Assembly (NCBI GenBank): GCA_050298535.1
Contig: JBNKUI010000087.1
Location: forward strand, 903,158-967,157
Direction: 5' to 3'
Source of the DNA: JABDMH01 sp050298535
GTDB lineage: Bacteria; Bacteroidota; Bacteroidia; Chitinophagales; Saprospiraceae
Length of the DNA stretch: 64,000 nt
The notes under the pieces are model-generated. The model did no database searches. It saw only the letters and a program-made list of their open reading frames with translations, and was not told the origin of the DNA. How positions within the stretch are numbered: the first letter of the stretch is position 1; the number at the start of each line of letters is the position of its first letter. A program made the position numbers and the translations under genes. Below, piece by piece: positions 55,186 to 63,800 of this stretch.

Positions 55186-56427
55186 TTAGACCTGTTGAGC
55201 CTCATAATGGAGAATGGTTGCCTGCTCAGGATGTAAATATTTCTGTGCGGCAGTGAGCATTTCACTCTGTCCAATGGCCTGATAGATATCCAGTTCCTTA
55301 TTGATCAGATCTGGATCATCTATGTAAGCATAGTAGCTAAGATTGATGGCCTTGTTTAGGGTGCTCATTTCAGAGAAAACCATGGTTGATTCTAAAGTGT
55401 TTTTGAGCTTTTCCATAGCTCTCTCATCTACTCCCTGTATGTAAAGCGAATACAAAAGGTCCCAGATTCTCTTGGTGGCATCATCCAATGATATGCCGGG
55501 AGCAAGTCGTCCTTCGATCACAAAAAGACCAGTGTCGATAGTACCAGTGATGTAGGCATCAACATTGGAAAGGATCTGGAGTTCTTTTACAAGTCTTCTG
55601 TACAGCAGAGAGGAGCGCCCCATAGCCAGGAGGTCCGAAAACAGATCCAGGGCATAATAATCAGGATGTGTCCGATCAGGCATCGGGAAGGCAATGTGAA
55701 AAGCTGAAACTGGTACCTTGGCTGGAAGGTGAATTATGGAAGGTGTGTAATCATCTAAGGAAAATTCAAACTTTGAAATGGATCCAGGAGTCCCATTCAT
55801 TTGGCCGAAGGTCATACCCAATAGGTCTTCGGCCAGATGTGGATCAAAGTTTCCAGAAAGGGTAATAGCGCTGTGCTTTATGTGATAATAGTGCTGTTTA
55901 AATTGGAGGATATCTTCCAGGGTAATGTTTGCAATTTCTTCGGCACTGATTCCTATAGTTGGCCACCGATAGGGATGCTTCTTATAGATGGCTGGTAATA
56001 GATGATGCCAGCTGTCACCATACGGTATGTTTAGGCAGGTTTCATATAACTCTTCAGTCACTACCTGTTGTTGGATCTCAAAAGCTTCCCGGCTGATATG
56101 CAGATTGGCAAGCCGATCTGCATCAACCCAGATGAGCGTATCTAAGTTGGACGCCGGTCCGTAGGAATAGTAATTTGCGTAGTCATTGTTAGTGAAAGCA
56201 TTGTTTTCACCACCTGCCAACTGTAAAGGACGGTCATAATCCGGTACGAGGGGAGTACCACTAAACATAAGATGCTCCAAGAGGTGCGCCAGACCAGACT
56301 TATACTCAGGATCAAATTTTGACCCTGCTGGAAATAGCACATTGAAGGCAACTAAAGGGGTATCGGTATCCCGATGAAGGATCACCTTTGTGCCATTGTC
56401 CAGTGTAATAGTATCAAATCCGATCAT
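55186..56427 (-). CDS. M16 family zinc metallopeptidase
   Basis: 413 residues, one insulinase-type half. Inverted zinc motif His48-x2-Glu51-His52 in LAHLLEHLMFSGTPL, followed by GGENNAFTNNDYANYYS and a distant Glu in VVTEELYETCLNIPYG. Second part FHIAFPMPDRTHPDYYALDL is the M16C-like domain. No signal peptide. Often a partner of a second, inactive half; none is adjacent here. It lies 53 bp upstream of the mutase gene in the same direction (order M16, then mutase). Confidence 0.9.
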   Translation of the reverse strand: MIGFDTITLDNGTKVILHRDTDTPLVAFNVLFPAGSKFDPEYKSGLAHLLEHLMFSGTPLVPDYDRPLQLAGGENNAFTNNDYANYYSYGPASNLDTLIWVDADRLANLHISREAFEIQQQVVTEELYETCLNIPYGDSWHHLLPAIYKKHPYRWPTIGISAEEIANITLEDILQFKQHYYHIKHSAITLSGNFDPHLAEDLLGMTFGQMNGTPGSISKFEFSLDDYTPSIIHLPAKVPVSAFHIAFPMPDRTHPDYYALDLFSDLLAMGRSSLLYRRLVKELQILSNVDAYITGTIDTGLFVIEGRLAPGISLDDATKRIWDLLYSLYIQGVDERAMEKLKNTLESTMVFSEMSTLNKAINLSYYAYIDDPDLINKELDIYQAIGQSEMLTAAQKYLHPEQATILHYEAQQV

Positions 56428-56536
56428 GACTCTTCAAAGGATGTAAATGTAAGATTGTTTTGCAATCAAATTGACTAGCCAAAACAGAGAGGTGCTATTC
56501 TTTGTTTAACCCATATCTGGTTAGATACCTTTTCTG

Positions 56537-56544
56537 TATTTTTG
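56537..56544 (+). promoter_or_regulatory. Candidate -7 element for ahcY
   Basis: TATTTTTG, predicted start near 56550, leaving a ~92-base leader before the ATG. No -33 match at standard spacing. Confidence 0.35.
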
Positions 56545-56641
56545 CCCCGCATATTGGAAACGGGCCAGGAATATACGAAGGCATATTAACGTTATCGATA
56601 TGTTTAGGATTTATCGTTCTTCAAAATTTTGAAAAAATAAT

Positions 56642-57955
56642 ATGAGTACTACAACAGAAAAATTGGCTTATAAAGTAAAAGATATTTCACTGGCAGACTG
56701 GGGAAGACGTGAAATCGAGCTGGCTGAGGCTGAGATGCCAGGATTAATGTCTTTGAGAAAGGAATATGGAGCTTCCAAACCCTTGAAAGGAGCCCGAATT
56801 GCAGGTTGCCTGCACATGACGATCCAAACTGCCGTACTCATTGAAACTCTACAGGAATTGGGTGCCGACGTGACCTGGTCATCTTGTAATATATTCTCTA
56901 CTCAGGATCATGCCGCAGCTGCCATTGCAGCGGCAGGAGTACCTGTGTACGCGTGGAAGGGAATGAATGAAAAAGAATTTGACTGGTGTATCGAGCAGAC
57001 ACTTTTTGCTTTTAAAGACGGAAAGCCACTCAATATGATCTTAGATGATGGTGGTGATCTTACCAATATGGTTCTGGATCGTTATCCCGAGCTAGTAAAA
57101 GATATTAAGGGGCTGAGTGAGGAAACCACTACCGGTGTACATCGCCTTTATGAGAGAATGAAGAATGGTACACTGCCTATGCCGGCCATCAATGTTAACG
57201 ACTCAGTGACCAAGTCAAAATTTGACAATAAATATGGTTGTAAAGAATCCTGCGTTGATGCTATCAGAAGGGCTACAGATGTTATGATGGCGGGTAAGGT
57301 AGCCGTAGTGGCCGGATATGGTGATGTTGGAAAGGGATCAGCTGCCTCTTTAAGAGGTGCGGGCTGTCGAGTCATTGTGACTGAAATCGATCCCATTTGT
57401 GCCTTGCAGGCTGCTATGGATGGTTTTGAAGTGAAAAAGATGGCAGATGCAGCAGGAGAAGCTAATATCGTAGTGACAGCTACTGGTTGTAAGGATGTAC
57501 TGACAGCAGAGCACTTCAAGGCGATGAAGGACAAAACGATCGTTTGTAATATTGGCCACTTTGACAATGAGATTGATGTCGCTTGGTTAAATACGCACCA
57601 TGGTGATTCAAAAGTGGAGATAAAAGCACAGGTGGATAAATATACCATTGATGGTAAAGACATTATTCTACTGGCTGAAGGACGACTGGTGAACCTTGGA
57701 TGTGCTACTGGTCATCCATCTTTCGTCATGTCAAATTCTTTTACAAATCAAGTCTTGGCTCAATTGGAATTGTGGAACAATGGTGATCAATACGAAAACC
57801 AAGTTTATACCCTACCAAAACACCTGGATGAAGAAGTTGCCAGATTGCATTTGGCGAAAATTGGTGTTGAACTGGATGAACTCTCTAAAGATCAGGCAGA
57901 TTATCTGGGGATACAGCAAGAAGGTCCCTATAAGCCTGATTACTACCGCTACTAG
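56642..57955 (+). CDS. ahcY: Adenosylhomocysteinase
   Basis: Splits S-adenosylhomocysteine to adenosine and homocysteine. 437 residues. Seen: ADWGRREIELAEAEMPGLM, GCLHMTIQTAVLIETL, WSSCNIFSTQDHAAAAIA, DDGGDLTNMVLD, EETTTGVHRLY, VNDSVTKSKFDNKYGCKES, NAD loop VAGYGDVGKGSAASLRGAG and the C-terminal KPDYYRY. Complete. A terminator overlaps the last codons. Confidence 0.97.
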   Translation: MSTTTEKLAYKVKDISLADWGRREIELAEAEMPGLMSLRKEYGASKPLKGARIAGCLHMTIQTAVLIETLQELGADVTWSSCNIFSTQDHAAAAIAAAGVPVYAWKGMNEKEFDWCIEQTLFAFKDGKPLNMILDDGGDLTNMVLDRYPELVKDIKGLSEETTTGVHRLYERMKNGTLPMPAINVNDSVTKSKFDNKYGCKESCVDAIRRATDVMMAGKVAVVAGYGDVGKGSAASLRGAGCRVIVTEIDPICALQAAMDGFEVKKMADAAGEANIVVTATGCKDVLTAEHFKAMKDKTIVCNIGHFDNEIDVAWLNTHHGDSKVEIKAQVDKYTIDGKDIILLAEGRLVNLGCATGHPSFVMSNSFTNQVLAQLELWNNGDQYENQVYTLPKHLDEEVARLHLAKIGVELDELSKDQADYLGIQQEGPYKPDYYRY

Positions 57956-57970
57956 TCGGACAGGCTTTTT
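57932..57970 (+). terminator. Intrinsic terminator overlapping the ahcY 3' end
   Basis: AAGCCTG (57932-57938, within the last codons) pairs with CAGGCTT (57961-57967) followed by TTTTT in total. Loop of 22 bases is long, so efficiency is uncertain. Confidence 0.6.
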
Positions 57971-58100
57971 GGGAAGAAAGTAGAAGTAGGACGCCATGTT
58001 TCAGTCGTTCACCGCATGTGAATGATACAGAGGTGAACTTTTTGTTAGTAGAATGCATATATATGATCAAGGACTTGTTTCTTGATTAGTGACTCATGAA

Positions 58101-58604
58101 ATGATGGTTTACTTCTTAATAGGGATCTATTTTTGGCTGTTGCCGGCTCCGGAATTACTCCATGATATCCATATGAGTAAGACGGAGGTTTACTACAATC
58201 AAGAGAACCAATCTCTTGAGGTGAGCATGCACCTTTTCATAGATGATTTAGAGGATGCCATTACCAGTTATGGTGTCGACCCTCTTTATTTAGAAACTGC
58301 CAAAGAGGCTGATAGCTCCAATACTTTTATTAAAGAATACGTCGAACGTTTCTTTAAAATAAAGGTCGATGGTAAGGATATAGCCTTTGATTTCATTGGG
58401 AAAGAAGCCGACTACGATCTAATTGCAGTCTGGTGTTACTTTGAGGGGAAGGGTGTGGATATCAACTCGGAAGTGGAAGTGGAGAACAGGTTATTATTGG
58501 ATTTATATCAAGATCAGAAAAACGTGGTGACTTTTATTGCCAATAAGTTAAGGCGATTTTATCTATTGGATTCTGAGTTGGATTCTGTCAAGATCTCACT
58601 GTAG
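58101..58604 (+). CDS. DUF6702 family protein
   Basis: About 168 residues from ATG 58101 (a GTG at 58089 and ATG at 58104 are alternatives). Hydrophobic N-terminus (MVYFLIGIYFWLLPAP) as an export signal, then HDIHMSKTEVYYNQENQSLE and VSMHLFIDDLEDAI, the pattern of the DUF6702 proteins of Bacteroidota. Function unknown. yidD follows after 1 bp, so the two are surely one unit. Confidence 0.78.
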   Translation: MMVYFLIGIYFWLLPAPELLHDIHMSKTEVYYNQENQSLEVSMHLFIDDLEDAITSYGVDPLYLETAKEADSSNTFIKEYVERFFKIKVDGKDIAFDFIGKEADYDLIAVWCYFEGKGVDINSEVEVENRLLLDLYQDQKNVVTFIANKLRRFYLLDSELDSVKISL

Positions 58605-58605
58605 C

Positions 58606-58857
58606 ATGTTAAGGAAGCTATTTATATTACCGATACGATTTTATCAAGTGGCCATTTCTCCACTATTGGGAAAGAATTGCCGATTTGAACCCACTTGTTC
58701 TCAATATGCTCTGGAAGCGATTGAAGAGTGGGGCGCTTTGAAGGGCACCTGGCTGGGCATGAAGCGCATATCGCGATGTCATCCCTGGGGAAGTCATGGG
58801 TACGATCCGGTGCCTAAAAAGGCAGAAAAAAGAGAAGTAGTATCTTCCGAAGATTAA
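58606..58857 (+). CDS. yidD: Membrane protein insertion efficiency factor YidD
   Basis: 83 residues. Seen: LPIRFYQVAISPLLGKNCRF, EPTCSQYALEAIEEWG and RISRCHPWGSHGYDPVP, the family's three conserved blocks with the paired Cys. Peripheral inner-membrane protein aiding YidC-type insertion in family members. Not next to rnpA or yidC here, unlike in many bacteria. The last ~15 residues are charged. Confidence 0.95.
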   Translation: MLRKLFILPIRFYQVAISPLLGKNCRFEPTCSQYALEAIEEWGALKGTWLGMKRISRCHPWGSHGYDPVPKKAEKREVVSSED

Positions 58858-58867
58858 TCTGTTTTGC

Positions 58868-59653
58868 TTACGGTAACTGACCTTTGCCGTAGGCTATAAA
58901 ATCTGGGTTCAGTAGGTTCTCTTTGTTGTATTGTAAAGGCTGTCCTGTTGCAAATTCAATTAATTGACCACCTGCTTCCTGCAAAATGATATGAGCTGCA
59001 GCAGTATCCCACTCCATTGTCGGTGCTATTCTGGGATAGATGTCAGCATTACCCTCGGCTATTTCTAGAAATTTTAAAGATGATCCTCTTGATTTGAGAT
59101 TCGGTTCCTTAAACTTGTCAATGTACTCTTTTGTAGGGCCACTGAGGTGCGATCGTGAGCAGATGATGTCCAGATTTTCGTCTGAGCTATCAAACGATCG
59201 ACATTCAATCTTTTTCCAATCACTATCAGATAGCTTAAAGGCACCATATTGATAGCACCCGAAGTATGTAAGTTCGGATACTGGAATATGGATGATGCCG
59301 AGTACAGGTGCATTGTGTCGTAGTAGTGCGATATTTATAGTGAATTCACCATTCCGCTTTATGAATTCCTTGGTTCCATCCAGAGGGTCCACCATCCAGC
59401 AGTATGTATAATCTTTCCTCACTTCGTAAGGAATTTGCTTATTCTCCTCAGAAATGATTGGGAAGTTACCCGGTAGCTTCCGGAGTCCATCACATATGAT
59501 GTCATTAGCGGCTTTATCAGCCGCTGTCAAAGGGGACTTGTCTGACTTTTGCTCGACATTGAACAGCTGAGGATCGTTATATATGGAGAGAATAGCTTCA
59601 CTGGCATCCCTCACAATGCTTGTCAGTGTATCTCGGAAAGCGTTTAAATCCAA
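58868..59653 (-). CDS. cysQ: 3'(2'),5'-bisphosphate nucleotidase CysQ
   Basis: Removes 3'-phosphate from PAP made in sulfate assimilation. 261 residues, inositol monophosphatase fold. Seen: SPLTAADKAANDII, FPIISEENK, metal site WMVDPLDGTKEFIKRNGEF, ICSRSHLSG and MEWDTAAAHIILQEAGG. Divergent from galE; the start lies 61 bp from the galE ATG across a palindromic promoter-like element. Confidence 0.93.
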   Translation of the reverse strand: MDLNAFRDTLTSIVRDASEAILSIYNDPQLFNVEQKSDKSPLTAADKAANDIICDGLRKLPGNFPIISEENKQIPYEVRKDYTYCWMVDPLDGTKEFIKRNGEFTINIALLRHNAPVLGIIHIPVSELTYFGCYQYGAFKLSDSDWKKIECRSFDSSDENLDIICSRSHLSGPTKEYIDKFKEPNLKSRGSSLKFLEIAEGNADIYPRIAPTMEWDTAAAHIILQEAGGQLIEFATGQPLQYNKENLLNPDFIAYGKGQLP

Positions 59654-59683
59654 ATTACTATCAGTTTAAGATGACCAAATATT

Positions 59684-59722
59684 TACCTTTGAACAAAGGT
59701 ATAAATATCCACAAATGGCAAA
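59684..59722. promoter_or_regulatory. Palindromic divergent -7 elements between cysQ and galE
   Basis: TACCTTTG (59684-59691, plus) and its exact inverse CAAAGGTA (59694-59701) two bases apart. Each is a TAnnTTTG element for one strand. For the minus strand a TTTG (59722-59719) lies 17 bp away. Polymerases on the two sites would exclude each other; the palindrome could also be an operator. Confidence 0.45.
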
Positions 59723-60737
59723 AGTTTTAGTGACTGGTGGAGCAGGATACATTGGCAGTCATACGCTCGTAGACCTTATAAATCATGGTCACTCTGTCGT
59801 AAGTATTGACAATTATCTAAATAGTGATGCATCTGTCTACCAGTCAGTTGAGAAAATTACGAATTCAGAAATTGAATATGAAGACGTTGATTTGAAATCA
59901 ATGCCAGATTTGAGAAAAGTATTCGAAAAGCACGCATTTGATGCTGTCATTCACTTTGCTGCGTTAAAGAGCGTAGGAGAATCGGTGGAAAAACCATTAT
60001 CCTACTACGAGAACAATATTGGAGGCATGGTCAATCTCCTCAAATGCCTGGTTGAGCATGGAGTGGAAAACTTTATCTTTTCGAGTTCTTGTTCTGTCTA
60101 CGGAAATGCCGAAGAGTTACCAGTTGTAGAAAGTACTCCGATCGGCAGTGCAGAGTCTCCATACGCCCGCACAAAACAGATCGGCGAGCAAATAATCGCC
60201 GATGTGGCAATTGCCCACCCCAGGATGCGTTTTTGTGTGTTACGATATTTTAATCCTGCAGGTGCACACCCCTCTATACTCATAGGAGAATCTGCCAGAA
60301 ATAGAGCAAATAATTTGGTCCCTGTCATCACTGAGACAGCTATTGGAAAGCGAGACACATTGCATGTCTTTGGTGATAATTATGATACACGCGATGGTAC
60401 CTGTATAAGGGATTATATCCACGTGATGGATCTGGCACATGCTCATACACTGTCGGTCGAGTATTTGATACGAGAAAAACCCGAAAATATCGCCACTTTC
60501 AATCTGGGATCGGGGACGGGCTCAACCGTACTTGAGGTTGTTAAAGCTTTTGAGCAAGTGGCAGATCAAAAATTGAATTTCAACATAGCAGATCGTCGTC
60601 CAGGTGATGTAGAGGCTGTATATGCTGATTACTCCCTGGCAAAAAAACTACTGGGTTGGTCACCAAAGATGAATCTCGAAGATATCATGCGGACAGCCTG
60701 GGCATGGGAAAAACGGAGATCACAATCACAAAACTAG
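59715..60737 (+). CDS. galE: UDP-glucose 4-epimerase
   Basis: 340 residues, extended short-chain dehydrogenase. Seen: VTGGAGYIGSHTLVDLINHG, VIHFAALKSVGESVEKPL, SSSCSVYG, catalytic Tyr150-x3-Lys154 in SPYARTKQIGE, LRYFNPAGAHPS, IRDYIHVMDLAHAH and FNLGSGTGSTVLEVV. Provides UDP-galactose for envelope glycans. Complete, single-gene unit. Confidence 0.95.
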   Translation: MAKVLVTGGAGYIGSHTLVDLINHGHSVVSIDNYLNSDASVYQSVEKITNSEIEYEDVDLKSMPDLRKVFEKHAFDAVIHFAALKSVGESVEKPLSYYENNIGGMVNLLKCLVEHGVENFIFSSSCSVYGNAEELPVVESTPIGSAESPYARTKQIGEQIIADVAIAHPRMRFCVLRYFNPAGAHPSILIGESARNRANNLVPVITETAIGKRDTLHVFGDNYDTRDGTCIRDYIHVMDLAHAHTLSVEYLIREKPENIATFNLGSGTGSTVLEVVKAFEQVADQKLNFNIADRRPGDVEAVYADYSLAKKLLGWSPKMNLEDIMRTAWAWEKRRSQSQN

Positions 60738-60774
60738 TAAATCACGATTTTATAGATATATACACAGCTCTAAT

Positions 60775-60798
60775 ATATTTATATACATATATAAATAT
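60775..60798. repeat. AT-rich perfect inverted repeat
   Basis: ATATTTATATA (60775-60785) and TATATAAATAT (60788-60798), 2 bases apart, inside wider arms CTAATAT / ATATTAG that reach 60811. Lies between galE and the adhesin; it could form a cruciform or end the galE mRNA. Confidence 0.5.
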
Positions 60799-60862
60799 TC
60801 TGTTATATTAGTGTGCGTTTTGACTTTGGTTGATAACTTAAACACACAGAACTGTTAATATC

Positions 60863-63800
60863 GTGATTAAAAAGACCTCAACCCTCAGGGGTGCAATAAG
60901 AAGACTTGCACTGATCTCGTCAATAATTCTAGTAGCATCGGCAGTTATATCTGCACAACCTGGTGTATCCATTACTCGAATTACATCTCCATATTTTGAT
61001 GTTGACCATAATCAAGCAGTACTTAATTCAGCTTATATGGGAGTTGAGATATGTAACACATCTGGCAGCACACTCACTGACCTTACCGCTTCCATTGCTG
61101 GATTTACAAAAACAGATATGGAACCTGCTGGAGAGGTTTTTACACTGGGTGGTGGACAAGATCCTGAACAGGTGGTGGGAGATGGCGGTACACTCCTGCC
61201 GAACCAATGTGACACGCTCTTCTGGTATATTACGTATCCAGTACCTAGTGGACCCTCTGATGAGAATAATAGCTCAGACGTAAACTTTGAGGTATCAGAT
61301 TTGACGGGGACCACCATGCATAGTGAGCCGATGGAGACTCGAGATGTTCAAAGTACGAGCTCTGGTGGTCTCGTTGTCAGTACCACACTTAGTCCAGGCA
61401 ATTATGTAGGGCAGATTCTTACATTATGTGTGATTTATGACTTTGGAAATATCCCTGACGGGACAGCCATTAATGTACAACCTTCAGGTATTAGCTCTTT
61501 CAATGCGGCATGTTATCAACTTATTGGTGCAGAGGTCCTTTCGCAAACAAATTTAATTGGTGTGTCTGCAGGAGAGCACAATCGATTGTATTGGCCATCG
61601 GTCGATGATGTTGCGAATGGATCAAGCAGTGGAATGGAAATCTGCTATTTTTTTCGTGTTGAATGCGTGGCTCCACCTACTACCGCGGCTCCTTATGCAA
61701 CACATCAGAGTGGTGGTCCTTATAAGTATCATACAGGATTTAATACACCAGACCAAATAGCTGTATTTCCAGAGGCTTTTAATCCGGTCACTATTAAAAA
61801 AAGTGTGTCTCCTGATAGCTTGAGCACACTTCCGTCTCAAGTGACATATCGAGTAGTGATAGAAAATTCAAGTCCAGTAGATATTATTATTGACCGAATT
61901 GATGATACGCTTCCATCTGTACTTGCCTTCAATTCTATTGATATGTCAAGCGATATCACAATAAGCAATTCTTCCCAATCTCCTGTCGCAACTGATACCG
62001 GTCCAATATCCTGGATTGGAGGCATTCCAACCATTTATCCTTCAAGTTCCTATGAAATTGCTCCTAATGATTCGATTGAATTAATTTATGTGGTCGATGT
62101 GCCTGCTGGAACACCTGATGGAGACCATTCTAATAAAGTAACGGCAATAGTTGGCAACACGAAAACAGATCCAGCTGTGGCAACATTCAATGTTTGTTCA
62201 GTACAAATAACAAATGTATCCAGTACAGACCCAACCACATGTATTTCTGATGACGGCACTATCTCGATTACTGCAGTGGGCAACCCTCCACTGGAATATA
62301 GTATTGATGGTGGAATGACTTGGCAAGCAAGTAATATGTTCACTGGATTGGGATCGGGATCATATCCAATCAGTGTTCGAAATGTAAGCTGTTCACAAGA
62401 GTCAAGTGATGTTGTTCTTGAAGAGCCTGTATCAGATCTGAGTATTGTCAGTGCCAGTGTCACCACATCTATTCCATGTGCAGGAGGTACTGGAACCGTG
62501 ACCATAATTGGTTCCGGGACTGCTTTACCACTTAGCTATACATTTAATGGAGAGACAAACAATACAGGAATATTTGTTGGGGTCAGTGAAGGTGCTGATC
62601 AAATGTATACCATAGCAGATGCTAACGGATGTGAGGTGACAGGAATGATCACAGTGAACGAGCCTTCGGCGATTAGCTTAACAAGTGCAATGGTAACCAC
62701 GCCCATTGCATGTAATGGAGGCACAGCAACGGTCACCATTGTAGGTACTGGCGGTACAGGAACATTAAGCTACACGTTCAATGGGCAGACCAACACGACG
62801 GGCATATTCACGGGGGTGAGTGCGGGCATGGATCAAATGTATAGCATCACGGATGCGAATATGTGTGGACCGTTGACAGGAATGCTCACAGTGAACGAGC
62901 CTTCGGTGATTAGTTTAACAAGTGCAATGGTAACCACGCCGATTGCATGTAGTGGAGGTACAGCAACGGTAACCATTATCGCTACTGGCGGTACGGGAAC
63001 ATTAAGCTACACGTTCAATGGGGAAACCAACACGACGGGCATATTCACAGGGGTGAGTGCGGGCATGGATCAAATGTATAGCATCACGGATGCGAATATG
63101 TGTGGACCGTTGACAGGAATGATCACGGTGACGGAGCCATCGGCGATTAGCTTAACAAGTGCAATGGTAACCACACCGATTGCATGTAATGGAGGCACAG
63201 CAACGGTAACCATTATCGCTACTGGCGGTACGGAAACATTTAGCTACACCTTCAATGGGCAGACCAATACGACAGGCATATTCACGGGAGTAACTGCTGG
63301 CGTTGATCAGATGTATAGCATCACGGATGCGAATATGTGTGGACCGTTGACAGGGATGATCACAGTAACGGAACCGCCGGCATTGACCTTTACGAGTGCG
63401 ACGGTGACCAGTGCGATCATGTGTAATGGAGGAACAGGAGAAGTGACAATAGTAGCGAGTGGAGGGACAGCCCCTATTAGCTACACGTTCAATGGGGAGA
63501 CCAACGCGACGGGCGTATTCACGGGGGTGAGTGCGGGCGTTGATCAGATGTATAGCATCACGGATGCGAATATGTGTGGACCGTTGACAGGAATGATCAC
63601 GGTGACGGAGCCACCATCGATTAGCTTAACAAGTGCAATGGTAACCACGCCGATTTCATGTAATGGCGGTACAGCAACGGTAACCATTGTAGCTACTGGC
63701 GGTACGGGAACATTAAGCTACACGTTCAATGGGGAGACCAACGCGACGGGCGTATTCACGGGGGTGAGTGCGGGAGTTGATCAGATGTATAGCATCACGG

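Noticed and set aside
56550..56641. SAM or SAH riboswitch in the ahcY leader
   Set aside because: The ~92-base leader shows no recognisable conserved core of those riboswitches.
57148..57663. 171-residue open frame on the minus strand inside ahcY
   Set aside because: Mirror of the strongly conserved ahcY frame; no family features and no ribosome site.
62086..62505. 139-residue minus-strand frame and others across the adhesin
   Set aside because: Antisense to the long adhesin frame; arises from its repetitive composition.
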